The notes under the pieces are model-generated. The model had not been told where the DNA came from. It ran no database searches and saw only the letters and a list, made by a program, of their open reading frames with translations. Shown here in pieces: positions 7,603 to 13,729 of a stretch of 14,760 nucleotides of DNA; positions within the stretch are counted from its first letter, which is position 1; each line of letters opens with the position of its first letter. Made by a program: the position numbers and the translations under genes. The DNA is taken from the NCBI GenBank assembly GCA_002453275.1, contig DKGN01000056.1:1-14760 (forward strand), read 5' to 3'. Source of the stretch: Caryophanales bacterium UBA6769 (lineage in GTDB: Bacteria; Bacillota; Bacilli; Bacillales; UBA6769).

Positions 7603-7652
7603 TTCGATAAAAACCGACAATGCTGTTTATAAAGTGACATCGTTAAGTCGAA
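7603..7652 (+). promoter_or_regulatory. Cluster of Spo0A-box-like sites upstream of spo0A
   Basis: Three sites resemble the 0A box (TTGTCGAA). They are TTATCGAA on the minus strand at 7603-7610 (7 of 8), TTGTCGGT on the minus strand at 7613-7620 (6 of 8), and AAGTCGAA on the plus strand at 7645-7652 (6 of 8). All lie 30-105 nt upstream of the spo0A promoter. B. subtilis spo0A is autoregulated through several 0A boxes in the same kind of region, so self-binding by Spo0A~P is a reasonable inference. Single boxes this degenerate occur by chance. The clustering carries the argument. Confidence 0.45.
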
Positions 7653-7682
7653 AAAACATGATAAAAAAAAGTAAATTTAGAC

Positions 7683-7709
7683 TTTACAGAATATTTTACA
7701 TGTTATAAT
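7683..7709 (+). promoter_or_regulatory. spo0A: Extended -10 sigma-A promoter for spo0A
   Basis: TGTTATAAT (7701-7709) is a perfect -10 hexamer with the TGn extension. TTTACA (7683-7688) is a 5-of-6 match to the -35 consensus at a short 15-base spacer. Transcription would start near 7716, giving a leader of about 65 nt. A sigma-H type -10 (ACAGAATAT, 7686-7694) overlaps it, but no well-spaced sigma-H -35 was found. Confidence 0.6.
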
Positions 7710-7717
7710 AGAGCAGC

Positions 7718-7736
7718 AAAGGAAAATATATCCTTT
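7718..7736 (+). other. Small hairpin in the spo0A leader
   Basis: AAAGGA (7718-7723) pairs with TCCTTT (7731-7736) around a 7-nt loop, starting within a few bases of the predicted transcript 5' end. A 5'-terminal hairpin can stabilise mRNA. No T-rich tail follows, so it is not a terminator. A function is not shown. Confidence 0.35.
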
Positions 7737-7782
7737 TGGGTTATTTTGAATGAATTTGAAAAAAATGAGGAGGAATTTAGTT

Positions 7783-8589
7783 TTGGAAAAAATCAAAGTT
7801 GCTATGGCAGATGATAATCGAGAAGTCGTTAACTTGATAGAAGAGTATTTAACGGCTCAACAAGATATGGAAGTCATTGGGGTAGCTTATAACGGCTTAG
7901 AGTGTCTACAAATGGTGAAGGATAAAAAGCCTGATGTACTTTTACTTGATATTATTATGCCACATATGGATGGTTTAGGCGTTCTTGAAGAGTTGCGCAA
8001 AGAACAATATTCCCCAAACATTATTATGTTAACAGCATTTGGACAAGAAGACGTAACTAAAAAAGCGGTCGAGCTTGGGGCAGACTATTTTGTATTAAAA
8101 CCATTTGATATGGAGAATTTGCTCAATCATATTCGTCAAATAAGCGGAAAAAAATCAGAATTAATCAAAAAGTCTGTTTCCACATCACTTCACACACAAA
8201 AAGAACATAAAGTTCAAAATCTTGATGCGAGTATAACGAATATCATCCATGAAATCGGTGTACCCGCACATATTAAAGGTTACATGTACTTAAGAGAAGC
8301 TATTGCAATGGTGTATCATGATATAGACCTATTAGGTTCAATTACAAAGGTTCTTTATCCAGACATTGCTAAAAAATATAAAACAACGTCTAGTCGTGTA
8401 GAAAGAGCGATCAGGCATGCAATTGAAGTAGCGTGGAGTCGGGGTAATGTCGATTCAATATCGTCTCTTTTTGGCTATACTGTATCCATGACTAAAGCAA
8501 AGCCGACGAATAGTGAATTTATTGCAATGGTCGCAGATAAACTTAGAATCGAACATAATGTTCCGGCAATTATCGCGAATACGCGTTAA
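7783..8589 (+). CDS. spo0A: Sporulation master regulator Spo0A
   Basis: Response regulator at the end of the sporulation phosphorelay. Phosphorylated Spo0A binds 0A boxes to start sporulation and control stationary-phase genes. The receiver domain (about 1-125) has the acidic pocket D10/D11, phosphoacceptor D56 (LLLDIIMPHMDG), LTAFGQ and the conserved Lys in VLKPFD. A variable linker (about 126-150) leads to the highly conserved DNA-binding domain beginning LDASITNIIHEIGVPAHIKGY and including SRVERAIRHAIEVAWSRGN. I start it at TTG 7783. A perfect GAGGAGG (7767-7773) lies 9 nt upstream, EKIKVAMADDNRE matches family N-termini, and the phosphorylated Asp then falls at 56 as in B. subtilis. ATG 7750 lies upstream of that ribosome site and would add 11 non-family residues. 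The last ~8 residues (NVPAIIANTR) extend past the B. subtilis C-terminus. Confidence 0.97.
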   Translation: MEKIKVAMADDNREVVNLIEEYLTAQQDMEVIGVAYNGLECLQMVKDKKPDVLLLDIIMPHMDGLGVLEELRKEQYSPNIIMLTAFGQEDVTKKAVELGADYFVLKPFDMENLLNHIRQISGKKSELIKKSVSTSLHTQKEHKVQNLDASITNIIHEIGVPAHIKGYMYLREAIAMVYHDIDLLGSITKVLYPDIAKKYKTTSSRVERAIRHAIEVAWSRGNVDSISSLFGYTVSMTKAKPTNSEFIAMVADKLRIEHNVPAIIANTR

Positions 8590-8721
8590 GTTTACATTAT
8601 TTGCAAGTGGTAATAACAGAAAATTTAAAACAATATAGACAATAGATCTGAACTTTGAACTATGATATATTTAATATTGTTTACGTGGGTTTAATTATGA
8701 TAAACTACACACGTTTAAATT

Positions 8722-8754
8722 GCTCTTGACTGCAAAGCCTGTCATGAGCTTTTT
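8722..8754 (+). terminator. Terminator after spo0A
   Basis: GCTC-T-TGAC (8722-8730) pairs with GTCA-T-GAGC (8741-8749), a 9-position stem with one T-T mismatch and a 10-nt loop, followed by five T (8750-8754). It lies in the convergent gap and ends just inside the 3' end of the minus-strand gene. On the minus strand the T-tract after the stem is poor, so it is mainly a plus-strand terminator. Confidence 0.75.
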
Positions 8755-8995
8755 ATTTATTATTTTCTGTAAAGCGAGTTTGAACTTTGTTTCTTTTTTT
8801 ATCACGATAAAATATAAAGCTTCCAATTAAAAACAATCCAACTAAAAAGGCAATAACTCCAGCAAGGAACTGAACCCATAACAGTGGATATGGAGTATTT
8901 AAATAGCCAAAAAATGTATCTCGCATTTGCTTAATCCCATACATACCTAAGAGTACAGGCGAGATAACAATAATAACTGCGATTAATCTTTGCAT
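8753..8995 (-). CDS. yqzF: DUF2627-type small membrane protein (YqzF-like)
   Basis: An 80-residue protein with two hydrophobic segments (about 4-22 and 38-64). Between them is a short loop with MRDTFFGYLNTPYPLLWVQF, and the C-terminal tail is strongly charged (FYRDKKRNKVQTRF). The GIKQMRD...F and FYRDKKRNKVQ patterns recall the DUF2627 family, represented by B. subtilis YqzF near the bkd genes. Its function is unknown. On the minus strand AAGGATG lies about 9 nt before the ATG, and a good sigma-A promoter sits upstream (9028-9056). It is convergent with spo0A and divergent from bcd, so it is a separate transcription unit. The neighbourhood suggests a conserved position and reveals no role. 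The family name comes from memory of the pattern, not a search. Confidence 0.8.
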   Translation of the reverse strand: MQRLIAVIIVISPVLLGMYGIKQMRDTFFGYLNTPYPLLWVQFLAGVIAFLVGLFLIGSFIFYRDKKRNKVQTRFTENNK

Positions 8996-9023
8996 ATTCG
9001 ACCCATCCTTTAGTAACTCTTAC

Positions 9024-9032
9024 TGTTATCAT
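9024..9032 (+). promoter_or_regulatory. Possible extended -10 for the bcd operon
   Basis: TGTTATCAT is a 5-of-6 -10 hexamer with a TGn extension, about 90 nt before the bcd ATG. No convincing -35 is seen. It overlaps the -10 of the divergent DUF2627 promoter almost base for base, so the two could exclude each other. No GG-N10-GC sigma-54 signature occurs between 8996 and 9122. Confidence 0.3.
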
Positions 9033-9056
9033 AAATCAAAAGTGGAAATGTGTCTA
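9028..9056 (-). promoter_or_regulatory. Sigma-A promoter for the DUF2627 gene
   Basis: Read on the minus strand, TAGACA (9056-9051; 5 of 6 to TTGACA) and TATGAT (9033-9028; 5 of 6 to TATAAT) are separated by exactly 17 bases. Transcription would begin near 9021, about 25 nt before the ATG at 8995. Confidence 0.6.
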
Positions 9057-9082
9057 TTTATGTTGGATGTTAGTCCAGGTTG

Positions 9083-9103
9083 TGCAAAATTAGATATTTT
9101 GCA
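9083..9103 (+). promoter_or_regulatory. Perfect inverted repeat ahead of bcd (candidate operator)
   Basis: TGCAAAAT (9083-9090), 5-base spacer TAGAT, ATTTTGCA (9096-9103): an exact 8-bp dyad ending 4 bases before the bcd ribosome site (AAAGGGG, 9107-9113). The geometry suits a dimeric repressor, or the RNA could form an 8-bp hairpin next to the ribosome site. I do not recognise it as a CodY, CcpA, TnrA or FadR site. Confidence 0.5.
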
Positions 9104-9122
9104 AAAAAAGGGGTTAAACGGA

Positions 9123-10223
9123 ATGGAATTATTTCAGTTAATGGAAAATGACAACTTTGAACAAATTGTATTTTGTCACGACAAAAGCTCTGGTTTAAAA
9201 GCGATTATTGCGATTCATGACACGACGCTCGGTCCAGCGCTTGGGGGCGCACGAATGTGGGATTACACTTCAGAAGAACAAGCACTTGAAGACGCTATAA
9301 GGCTTGCTATTGGGATGACTTATAAAAATGCTGCAGCTGGTTTAAATTTAGGTGGAGGTAAAGCAGTGATTATCGGTGATCCTAGCGTTGATAAGCGTGA
9401 AGAATTGTTGCGCTCTTTTGGCCGGTATGTTCAATCGTTGAATGGTCGCTATATTACAGCAGAAGATGTTGGCACAACTGTTCAAGATATGGATATCGTT
9501 CATGAAGAAACAGATTTCGTAACAGGAATATCACCAGCATTCGGTGCTTCAGGTGATCCTTCACCTGTCACAGCTGTAGGCGTCTATATGGGAATGAAGG
9601 CAGCAGCATTAGAAGCCTTTGGTACGGACTCGCTTGTAGGCAAAACAGTGGCAGTTCAAGGAGTAGGAAATGTTGCGTATCATTTATGCAAACACTTGCA
9701 TAAAGAAGGCGCAAAACTAATCGTTACAGATATTAACAAAGTAGCTGTTAAGAGAGCGGTCGCAGATTTCGGTGCTCAAGCTGTTAATCCTGAAGATATT
9801 TATTCTGTTGATTGTGACATATTTTCCCCATGTGCTCTCGGAGCAGTTATCAATGATAAGACAATTTCACAATTTAAAGCAAAAGTCATCGCTGGTTCGG
9901 CAAACAATCAACTACAGGATAAAAAACATGGGAAAATGCTACATGATCGTGAAATTGTTTACGCACCCGACTACGTGTTAAATGCTGGGGGCGTAATAAA
10001 TGTCGCTGATGAATTAAATGGCTATAATAAAGAGCGTGCAATGAAAAAAGTGGAAGCGATCTATGATAAGATAAAAACGATTATCAATATTTCTAATAAA
10101 AATAATATACCTACATATGAGGCCGCTGATCGAATGGCAGAGGAACGAATTGAAAAAATAAAACAATCACGATCGCAATTTTTATTAAACAATAAGCATA
10201 TATTGAAAAATAAATTACGCTAA
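9123..10223 (+). CDS. bcd: Leucine dehydrogenase
   Basis: NAD-dependent oxidative deamination of leucine, isoleucine and valine to the 2-oxo acids, first step of the pathway encoded downstream. From ATG 9123 it is 366 residues (B. subtilis Bcd 364) and starts MELFQLMENDNFEQIVFCHD, very close to the family. K68 (TYKNAAAGLNLGGG) and K80 (GGGKAVIIGDP) are the substrate-binding and catalytic lysines. GDPSPVTAVGVYMGMKAA and the Rossmann motif VQGVGNVAYHL (near 200) follow, then the C-terminal APDYVLNAGGVINVADEL. The upstream in-frame GTG (9042) would add 27 unrelated residues and has no ribosome site, whereas AAAGGGG lies 9 nt before ATG 9123. It heads the bkd operon. ptb and buk, which flank bcd in B. 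subtilis, are absent here. Confidence 0.96.
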   Translation: MELFQLMENDNFEQIVFCHDKSSGLKAIIAIHDTTLGPALGGARMWDYTSEEQALEDAIRLAIGMTYKNAAAGLNLGGGKAVIIGDPSVDKREELLRSFGRYVQSLNGRYITAEDVGTTVQDMDIVHEETDFVTGISPAFGASGDPSPVTAVGVYMGMKAAALEAFGTDSLVGKTVAVQGVGNVAYHLCKHLHKEGAKLIVTDINKVAVKRAVADFGAQAVNPEDIYSVDCDIFSPCALGAVINDKTISQFKAKVIAGSANNQLQDKKHGKMLHDREIVYAPDYVLNAGGVINVADELNGYNKERAMKKVEAIYDKIKTIINISNKNNIPTYEAADRMAEERIEKIKQSRSQFLLNNKHILKNKLR

Positions 10224-10251
10224 TATTGGACTTATGAAAGGGTAGAAAGTA

Positions 10252-11670
10252 ATGACAAATGAATATGATCTTGTCATTTTGGGTGGAGGAATGGGAGGAT
10301 ATGTTGCAGCAATTCGTGCCTCCCAATTAGGTTTTAAAACAGCCATCGTTGAAAAAGATAAAATTGGCGGGACATGCCTTCACCGTGGTTGCATTCCAAG
10401 CAAAGCGATGTTGAAAAGCGCTGAAGTCTTTCAGATGGCAAAAACGTCTACTGACTTTGGAATTGAGACACGAAATGTAAAATTAAACTTTACTAAAGTG
10501 CAAGAAAAGAAAAACAACGTTGTTGAACAGCTATACAAAGGATTAACCCAATTAGTGAAAAATGGTGAAATCGACATCTATGAAGGTAAAGGCCGCTTAC
10601 TAGGTCCATCAATTTTCTCTCCACTTTCAGGGACGATTTCAGTCGAAATGAATAATGGACAAGAAAATGAAACATTAATTCCTAAAAATGTCATCATAGC
10701 GACAGGTGCAAAACCGAGAGAGTTACCTAGTATTCCGTTTGATCATGAGAATGTTCTCTCATCGGACGAGGCTCTTCAACTGAAAGCACTACCAAGTTCA
10801 ATAAGTATAGTTGGCGGTGGTGCCATTGGAATTGAGTGGGCTTCAATGATGAATGACTTTGGTGTAGACGTTACAATTATTGAGTCAGCATCGCAAATTC
10901 TTCCCTCTGAGGATAAGGAAATAGCTGAGGCGGTAACTATCTCCTTGAAAAATAAAGGGGTAAACGTTATTACAAATGCAAAGATTTTAGAGCATACAAT
11001 TGATGAGCAAGCTGTCACGATAAAACTTGAATCCATGAATTCGAAACCAACGATCGAATCTGACAAGCTGCTTGTTTGTGTTGGGAGAGAAGCGATACTA
11101 GAAGATATCGGATTAGAGAATACAGAGATTTCAATTCAAGATGGACATATACAGACGAATAATTTTTACCAAACATCAGAATCTCACATCTATGCTGTAG
11201 GTGATTGTATCGGAGGACACCAATTAGCGCACGTTGCTTCACGCGAAGGTATCATTGCGGTTGAACACATCGCAGGGTTACAACCGATGGAGCTAGAGCA
11301 AACACAAATTCCAACGTGTATTTATTCGCACCCTGAAGTTGCAAGTGTTGGGTTAACTGAACAAGCAGCCGAGGAGCAAGGGTATAACGTTAAAATTGGA
11401 AAATTCCCATTTAAAGCGAATGGTAAAGCACTTATTAACCAAACAACAGAAGGTTTTGTTAAACTTGTTGTTGATGCAGAAACTGATGACTTATTAGGTA
11501 TTCATATGATCGGATCTCATGTGACTGAAATGATTTCTGAGGTCGCGCTTGCAAAAGTGTTGGATGCAATCCCTTGGGAAATATCCCAAACTATTCATCC
11601 ACATCCATCCATGTCTGAAACGATTGCTGAAGCAGCTTTAGCAGTTGATGGATTGCAGCTTCACCTTTAG
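10252..11670 (+). CDS. lpdV: Dihydrolipoamide dehydrogenase, E3 of the branched-chain complex
   Basis: FAD enzyme that reoxidises dihydrolipoyl groups on BkdB with NAD+. The 472-residue length is normal. The FAD-binding motif LGGGMGGYVAA is at 10-20, and the redox disulfide is C42/C47 (GGTCLHRGC). The NAD-binding GGGAIGIEWA is at about 186-195, the second FAD motif is YAVGDCIGG, and the C-terminal dimer-interface motif HPHPSMSE (about 449-456) carries the catalytic His-Glu. GAAAGGG (10236-10242) is 9 nt before the ATG. It sits between bcd and bkdAA, marking it as the dedicated E3 for branched-chain 2-oxo acid dehydrogenase and not the pyruvate dehydrogenase E3. Confidence 0.95.
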   Translation: MTNEYDLVILGGGMGGYVAAIRASQLGFKTAIVEKDKIGGTCLHRGCIPSKAMLKSAEVFQMAKTSTDFGIETRNVKLNFTKVQEKKNNVVEQLYKGLTQLVKNGEIDIYEGKGRLLGPSIFSPLSGTISVEMNNGQENETLIPKNVIIATGAKPRELPSIPFDHENVLSSDEALQLKALPSSISIVGGGAIGIEWASMMNDFGVDVTIIESASQILPSEDKEIAEAVTISLKNKGVNVITNAKILEHTIDEQAVTIKLESMNSKPTIESDKLLVCVGREAILEDIGLENTEISIQDGHIQTNNFYQTSESHIYAVGDCIGGHQLAHVASREGIIAVEHIAGLQPMELEQTQIPTCIYSHPEVASVGLTEQAAEEQGYNVKIGKFPFKANGKALINQTTEGFVKLVVDAETDDLLGIHMIGSHVTEMISEVALAKVLDAIPWEISQTIHPHPSMSETIAEAALAVDGLQLHL

Positions 11671-11686
11671 ATAGGAGGAAGTATTT

Positions 11687-12679
11687 GTGAACAATAATCG
11701 CCATAAAATGCTAGGCTTAACAGACGAAGAAGTGTTAGAAATGTTTGAAATGATGCTTTTAGCACGTCGGTTTGATGAAAGGACTTGGATTTTAAACCGG
11801 GCTGGACGCATCCCATTTGTTGTCTCATGTCAAGGTCAGGAAGCAGCTCAAATTGGGGCGGCATTTGCGCTTGACAGACAAAATGACTATGTTTTGCCTT
11901 ATTACCGAGATATTGGTGTCGTTCTTTCTTTTGGCATGACAGTCAAAGAGCTTATGCTACAAATTTATGCCAAAGGCGAGGATCCGAATTCTGGTGGTAG
12001 ACAAATGCCAGGGCATTTTGGTCAGAAAAAAAATCGAATTGTAACAGGCTCATCCCCTGTAACAACACAAGTGCCACACGCAGTTGGAATTGCTTTAGCT
12101 GCACGCATGAAACAACAATCAATTGTTACTTTCGTTTCTTTTGGAGAGGGTTCTTCAAACCAAGGAGACTTTCACGAAGGTTTAAACTTTGCGGGGGTAC
12201 ATAAATTACCAGTTATTTTCTTTTGCGAGAATAATGGATATGCGATTTCGGTTCCCGCCTCATTGCAACTCGCTTGTGAGAAAGTATCAGATCGAGCGAT
12301 TGGTTATGGAATGCCTGGTTATACGATAGATGGAAACGATCCACTAGCAGTTTATGAGGTCGTTAAACTAGCTGTAGAACGAGCGGAACGTGGAGAAGGA
12401 CCGACATTAATTGAAGCGATGACGTCTCGACTCACTCCTCACTCAAGTGACGATGATCATCGTATGTATCGTGACACTGAAGAATTAGAGAAAATGAAAA
12501 AGGATGATCCCATTTCGTCATTTAGAAGTTATTTATATTCTACAAAGATCTTAACAGAAAAAACTGAAACTGAAATGGAAGCTAAAATTGAAAAGCTTAT
12601 TGATGAGGCAACAGAGTACGCAGAAGCTGCACCATTTGCAACACCTGAATCTGCCCTCAATTACGTATACGGTGAATAA
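11687..12679 (+). CDS. bkdAA: Branched-chain 2-oxo acid dehydrogenase E1 alpha
   Basis: Thiamine-diphosphate subunit that with BkdAB decarboxylates 2-oxoisovalerate, 2-oxoisocaproate and 2-oxo-3-methylvalerate and passes the acyl group to lipoyl-BkdB. It is 330 residues, the same as B. subtilis BkdAA. The ThDP motif runs from GEGSSNQGDFHEG (153-165) to ENNGYAIS (181-188). QGQEAAQIGAAFAL (49-62) and the loop TSRLTPHSSDDDHRMYR are typical of branched-chain E1 alpha. The start is GTG, with AGGAGG (11673-11678) 8 nt upstream. The gap to lpdV is 16 nt and to bkdAB 12 nt, so they are co-transcribed. Confidence 0.96.
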   Translation: MNNNRHKMLGLTDEEVLEMFEMMLLARRFDERTWILNRAGRIPFVVSCQGQEAAQIGAAFALDRQNDYVLPYYRDIGVVLSFGMTVKELMLQIYAKGEDPNSGGRQMPGHFGQKKNRIVTGSSPVTTQVPHAVGIALAARMKQQSIVTFVSFGEGSSNQGDFHEGLNFAGVHKLPVIFFCENNGYAISVPASLQLACEKVSDRAIGYGMPGYTIDGNDPLAVYEVVKLAVERAERGEGPTLIEAMTSRLTPHSSDDDHRMYRDTEELEKMKKDDPISSFRSYLYSTKILTEKTETEMEAKIEKLIDEATEYAEAAPFATPESALNYVYGE

Positions 12680-12691
12680 GGGGGTCTTACT

Positions 12692-13675
12692 GTGTCTGTC
12701 ATATCTTATATTGAAGCAGTGACACAAGCACTTGATGAAGAAATGAGTCGGGATGAAGATGTTTTTATTTTAGGTGAAGACGTTGGTTTAAAGGGCGGTG
12801 TCTTTCGGGCTACTGATGGGCTCTATGAAAAATATGGAAAAGAAAGAGTAATAGATACACCTCTTGCTGAGTCAGCAATTGTTGGAGTTGGTATCGGTGC
12901 GGCACTCTATGGTATGAAACCAGTCGCAGAAATTCAGTTTGCTGATTTTATTATGCCTGCATTTAATCAAATTGTTTCTGAAGCAGCAAAAATCCGTTAC
13001 CGTTCCAATAATGATTGGAGCAGTCCAATCACGATCCGAGCCCCGTACGGTGGGGGTGTTAATGGAGGATTGTATCATTCTCAATCCGTAGAAGCTTTAT
13101 TCGCGAACGTGCCGGGATTAAAAATTGTAATGCCATCAACCCCTTACGATGTAAAAGGTTTGTTAAAATCTGCTATCCGTGATAAAGACCCTGTTCTTTT
13201 TTTCGAACATAAACGTGCGTATCGTTTAATTAAAGGAGAGGTTCCTGAAGGTGATTATACCGTTCCAATTGGAAAGGCGGATATTAAGCGTGAAGGCGAT
13301 GATATTACTGTCATTACATATGGACTATCCGTACACTTTACGCTTGAGGTAGCGAAAAAGCTTGAGCAAGAAGGCATTTCCGTACATGTGCTTGATTTAC
13401 GAACAGTCTATCCATTAGATCAAGAAGCTATTATTCAAGCTGCTAAAAAAACTGGTAAAATTCTCTTAATTACAGAGGCAAATAAAGAAGGAAGTATTAT
13501 GAGTGAAGTTTCAGCAATTATTGCAGAACATTGCTTATTTGATTTAGATGCGCCTATTCAGAGACTGGCAGGGCCTGACATTCCATCGATGCCATATGCA
13601 GCAGCATTGGAAAAATACTTTATGATTAATCCGACTAAAATTGAAAAAGCAGTGCGTGAACTAGTTGAATTTTAA
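12692..13675 (+). CDS. bkdAB: Branched-chain 2-oxo acid dehydrogenase E1 beta
   Basis: The second E1 subunit, forming the alpha2-beta2 heterotetramer with BkdAA. The 327-residue length is the family norm. The transketolase pyrimidine-binding domain (about 4-180) contains LGEDVG (27-32), TPLAESAIVGVGIGAALYGM and FADFIMPAFNQIVSEAAKIRY. The C-terminal domain contains DLRTVYPLD and TEANKEGS. The start is GTG with AAGGGGG (12678-12684) 7 nt upstream. It is 54 nt before bkdB, a larger gap than the others in the operon. No gene and no strong terminator are seen in that gap. Confidence 0.96.
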   Translation: MSVISYIEAVTQALDEEMSRDEDVFILGEDVGLKGGVFRATDGLYEKYGKERVIDTPLAESAIVGVGIGAALYGMKPVAEIQFADFIMPAFNQIVSEAAKIRYRSNNDWSSPITIRAPYGGGVNGGLYHSQSVEALFANVPGLKIVMPSTPYDVKGLLKSAIRDKDPVLFFEHKRAYRLIKGEVPEGDYTVPIGKADIKREGDDITVITYGLSVHFTLEVAKKLEQEGISVHVLDLRTVYPLDQEAIIQAAKKTGKILLITEANKEGSIMSEVSAIIAEHCLFDLDAPIQRLAGPDIPSMPYAAALEKYFMINPTKIEKAVRELVEF

Positions 13676-13729
13676 TATAACAATAATCTGCGCAATTGAT
13701 GGTTGTTCTTTAAGGAGGGTCCTATAGAC

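Noticed and set aside
7668..7694. Sigma-H promoter of spo0A
   Set aside because: ACAGAATAT fits the -10 pattern, but the nearest -35-like AAAGTAAAT has a mismatch and only a 9-base spacer, so it is not called.
9042..9122. 27-residue N-terminal extension of leucine dehydrogenase from GTG 9042
   Set aside because: No ribosome site, no similarity to the family, and it would run through the palindrome. ATG 9123 gives the conserved MELF start and puts the lysines at 68 and 80.
8996..9122. Sigma-54 (SigL) promoter for the bkd operon
   Set aside because: Expected from B. subtilis, but every GG in this stretch was checked and none has GC at the required 10-base spacing.
13676..13729. Small gene or terminator in the 54-nt gap before bkdB
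   Set aside because: Only a weak 5-bp AT-rich stem with a 19-nt loop is possible (13679-13683/13703-13707), with no ribosome site plus frame. The AAGGAGGG there belongs to bkdB.
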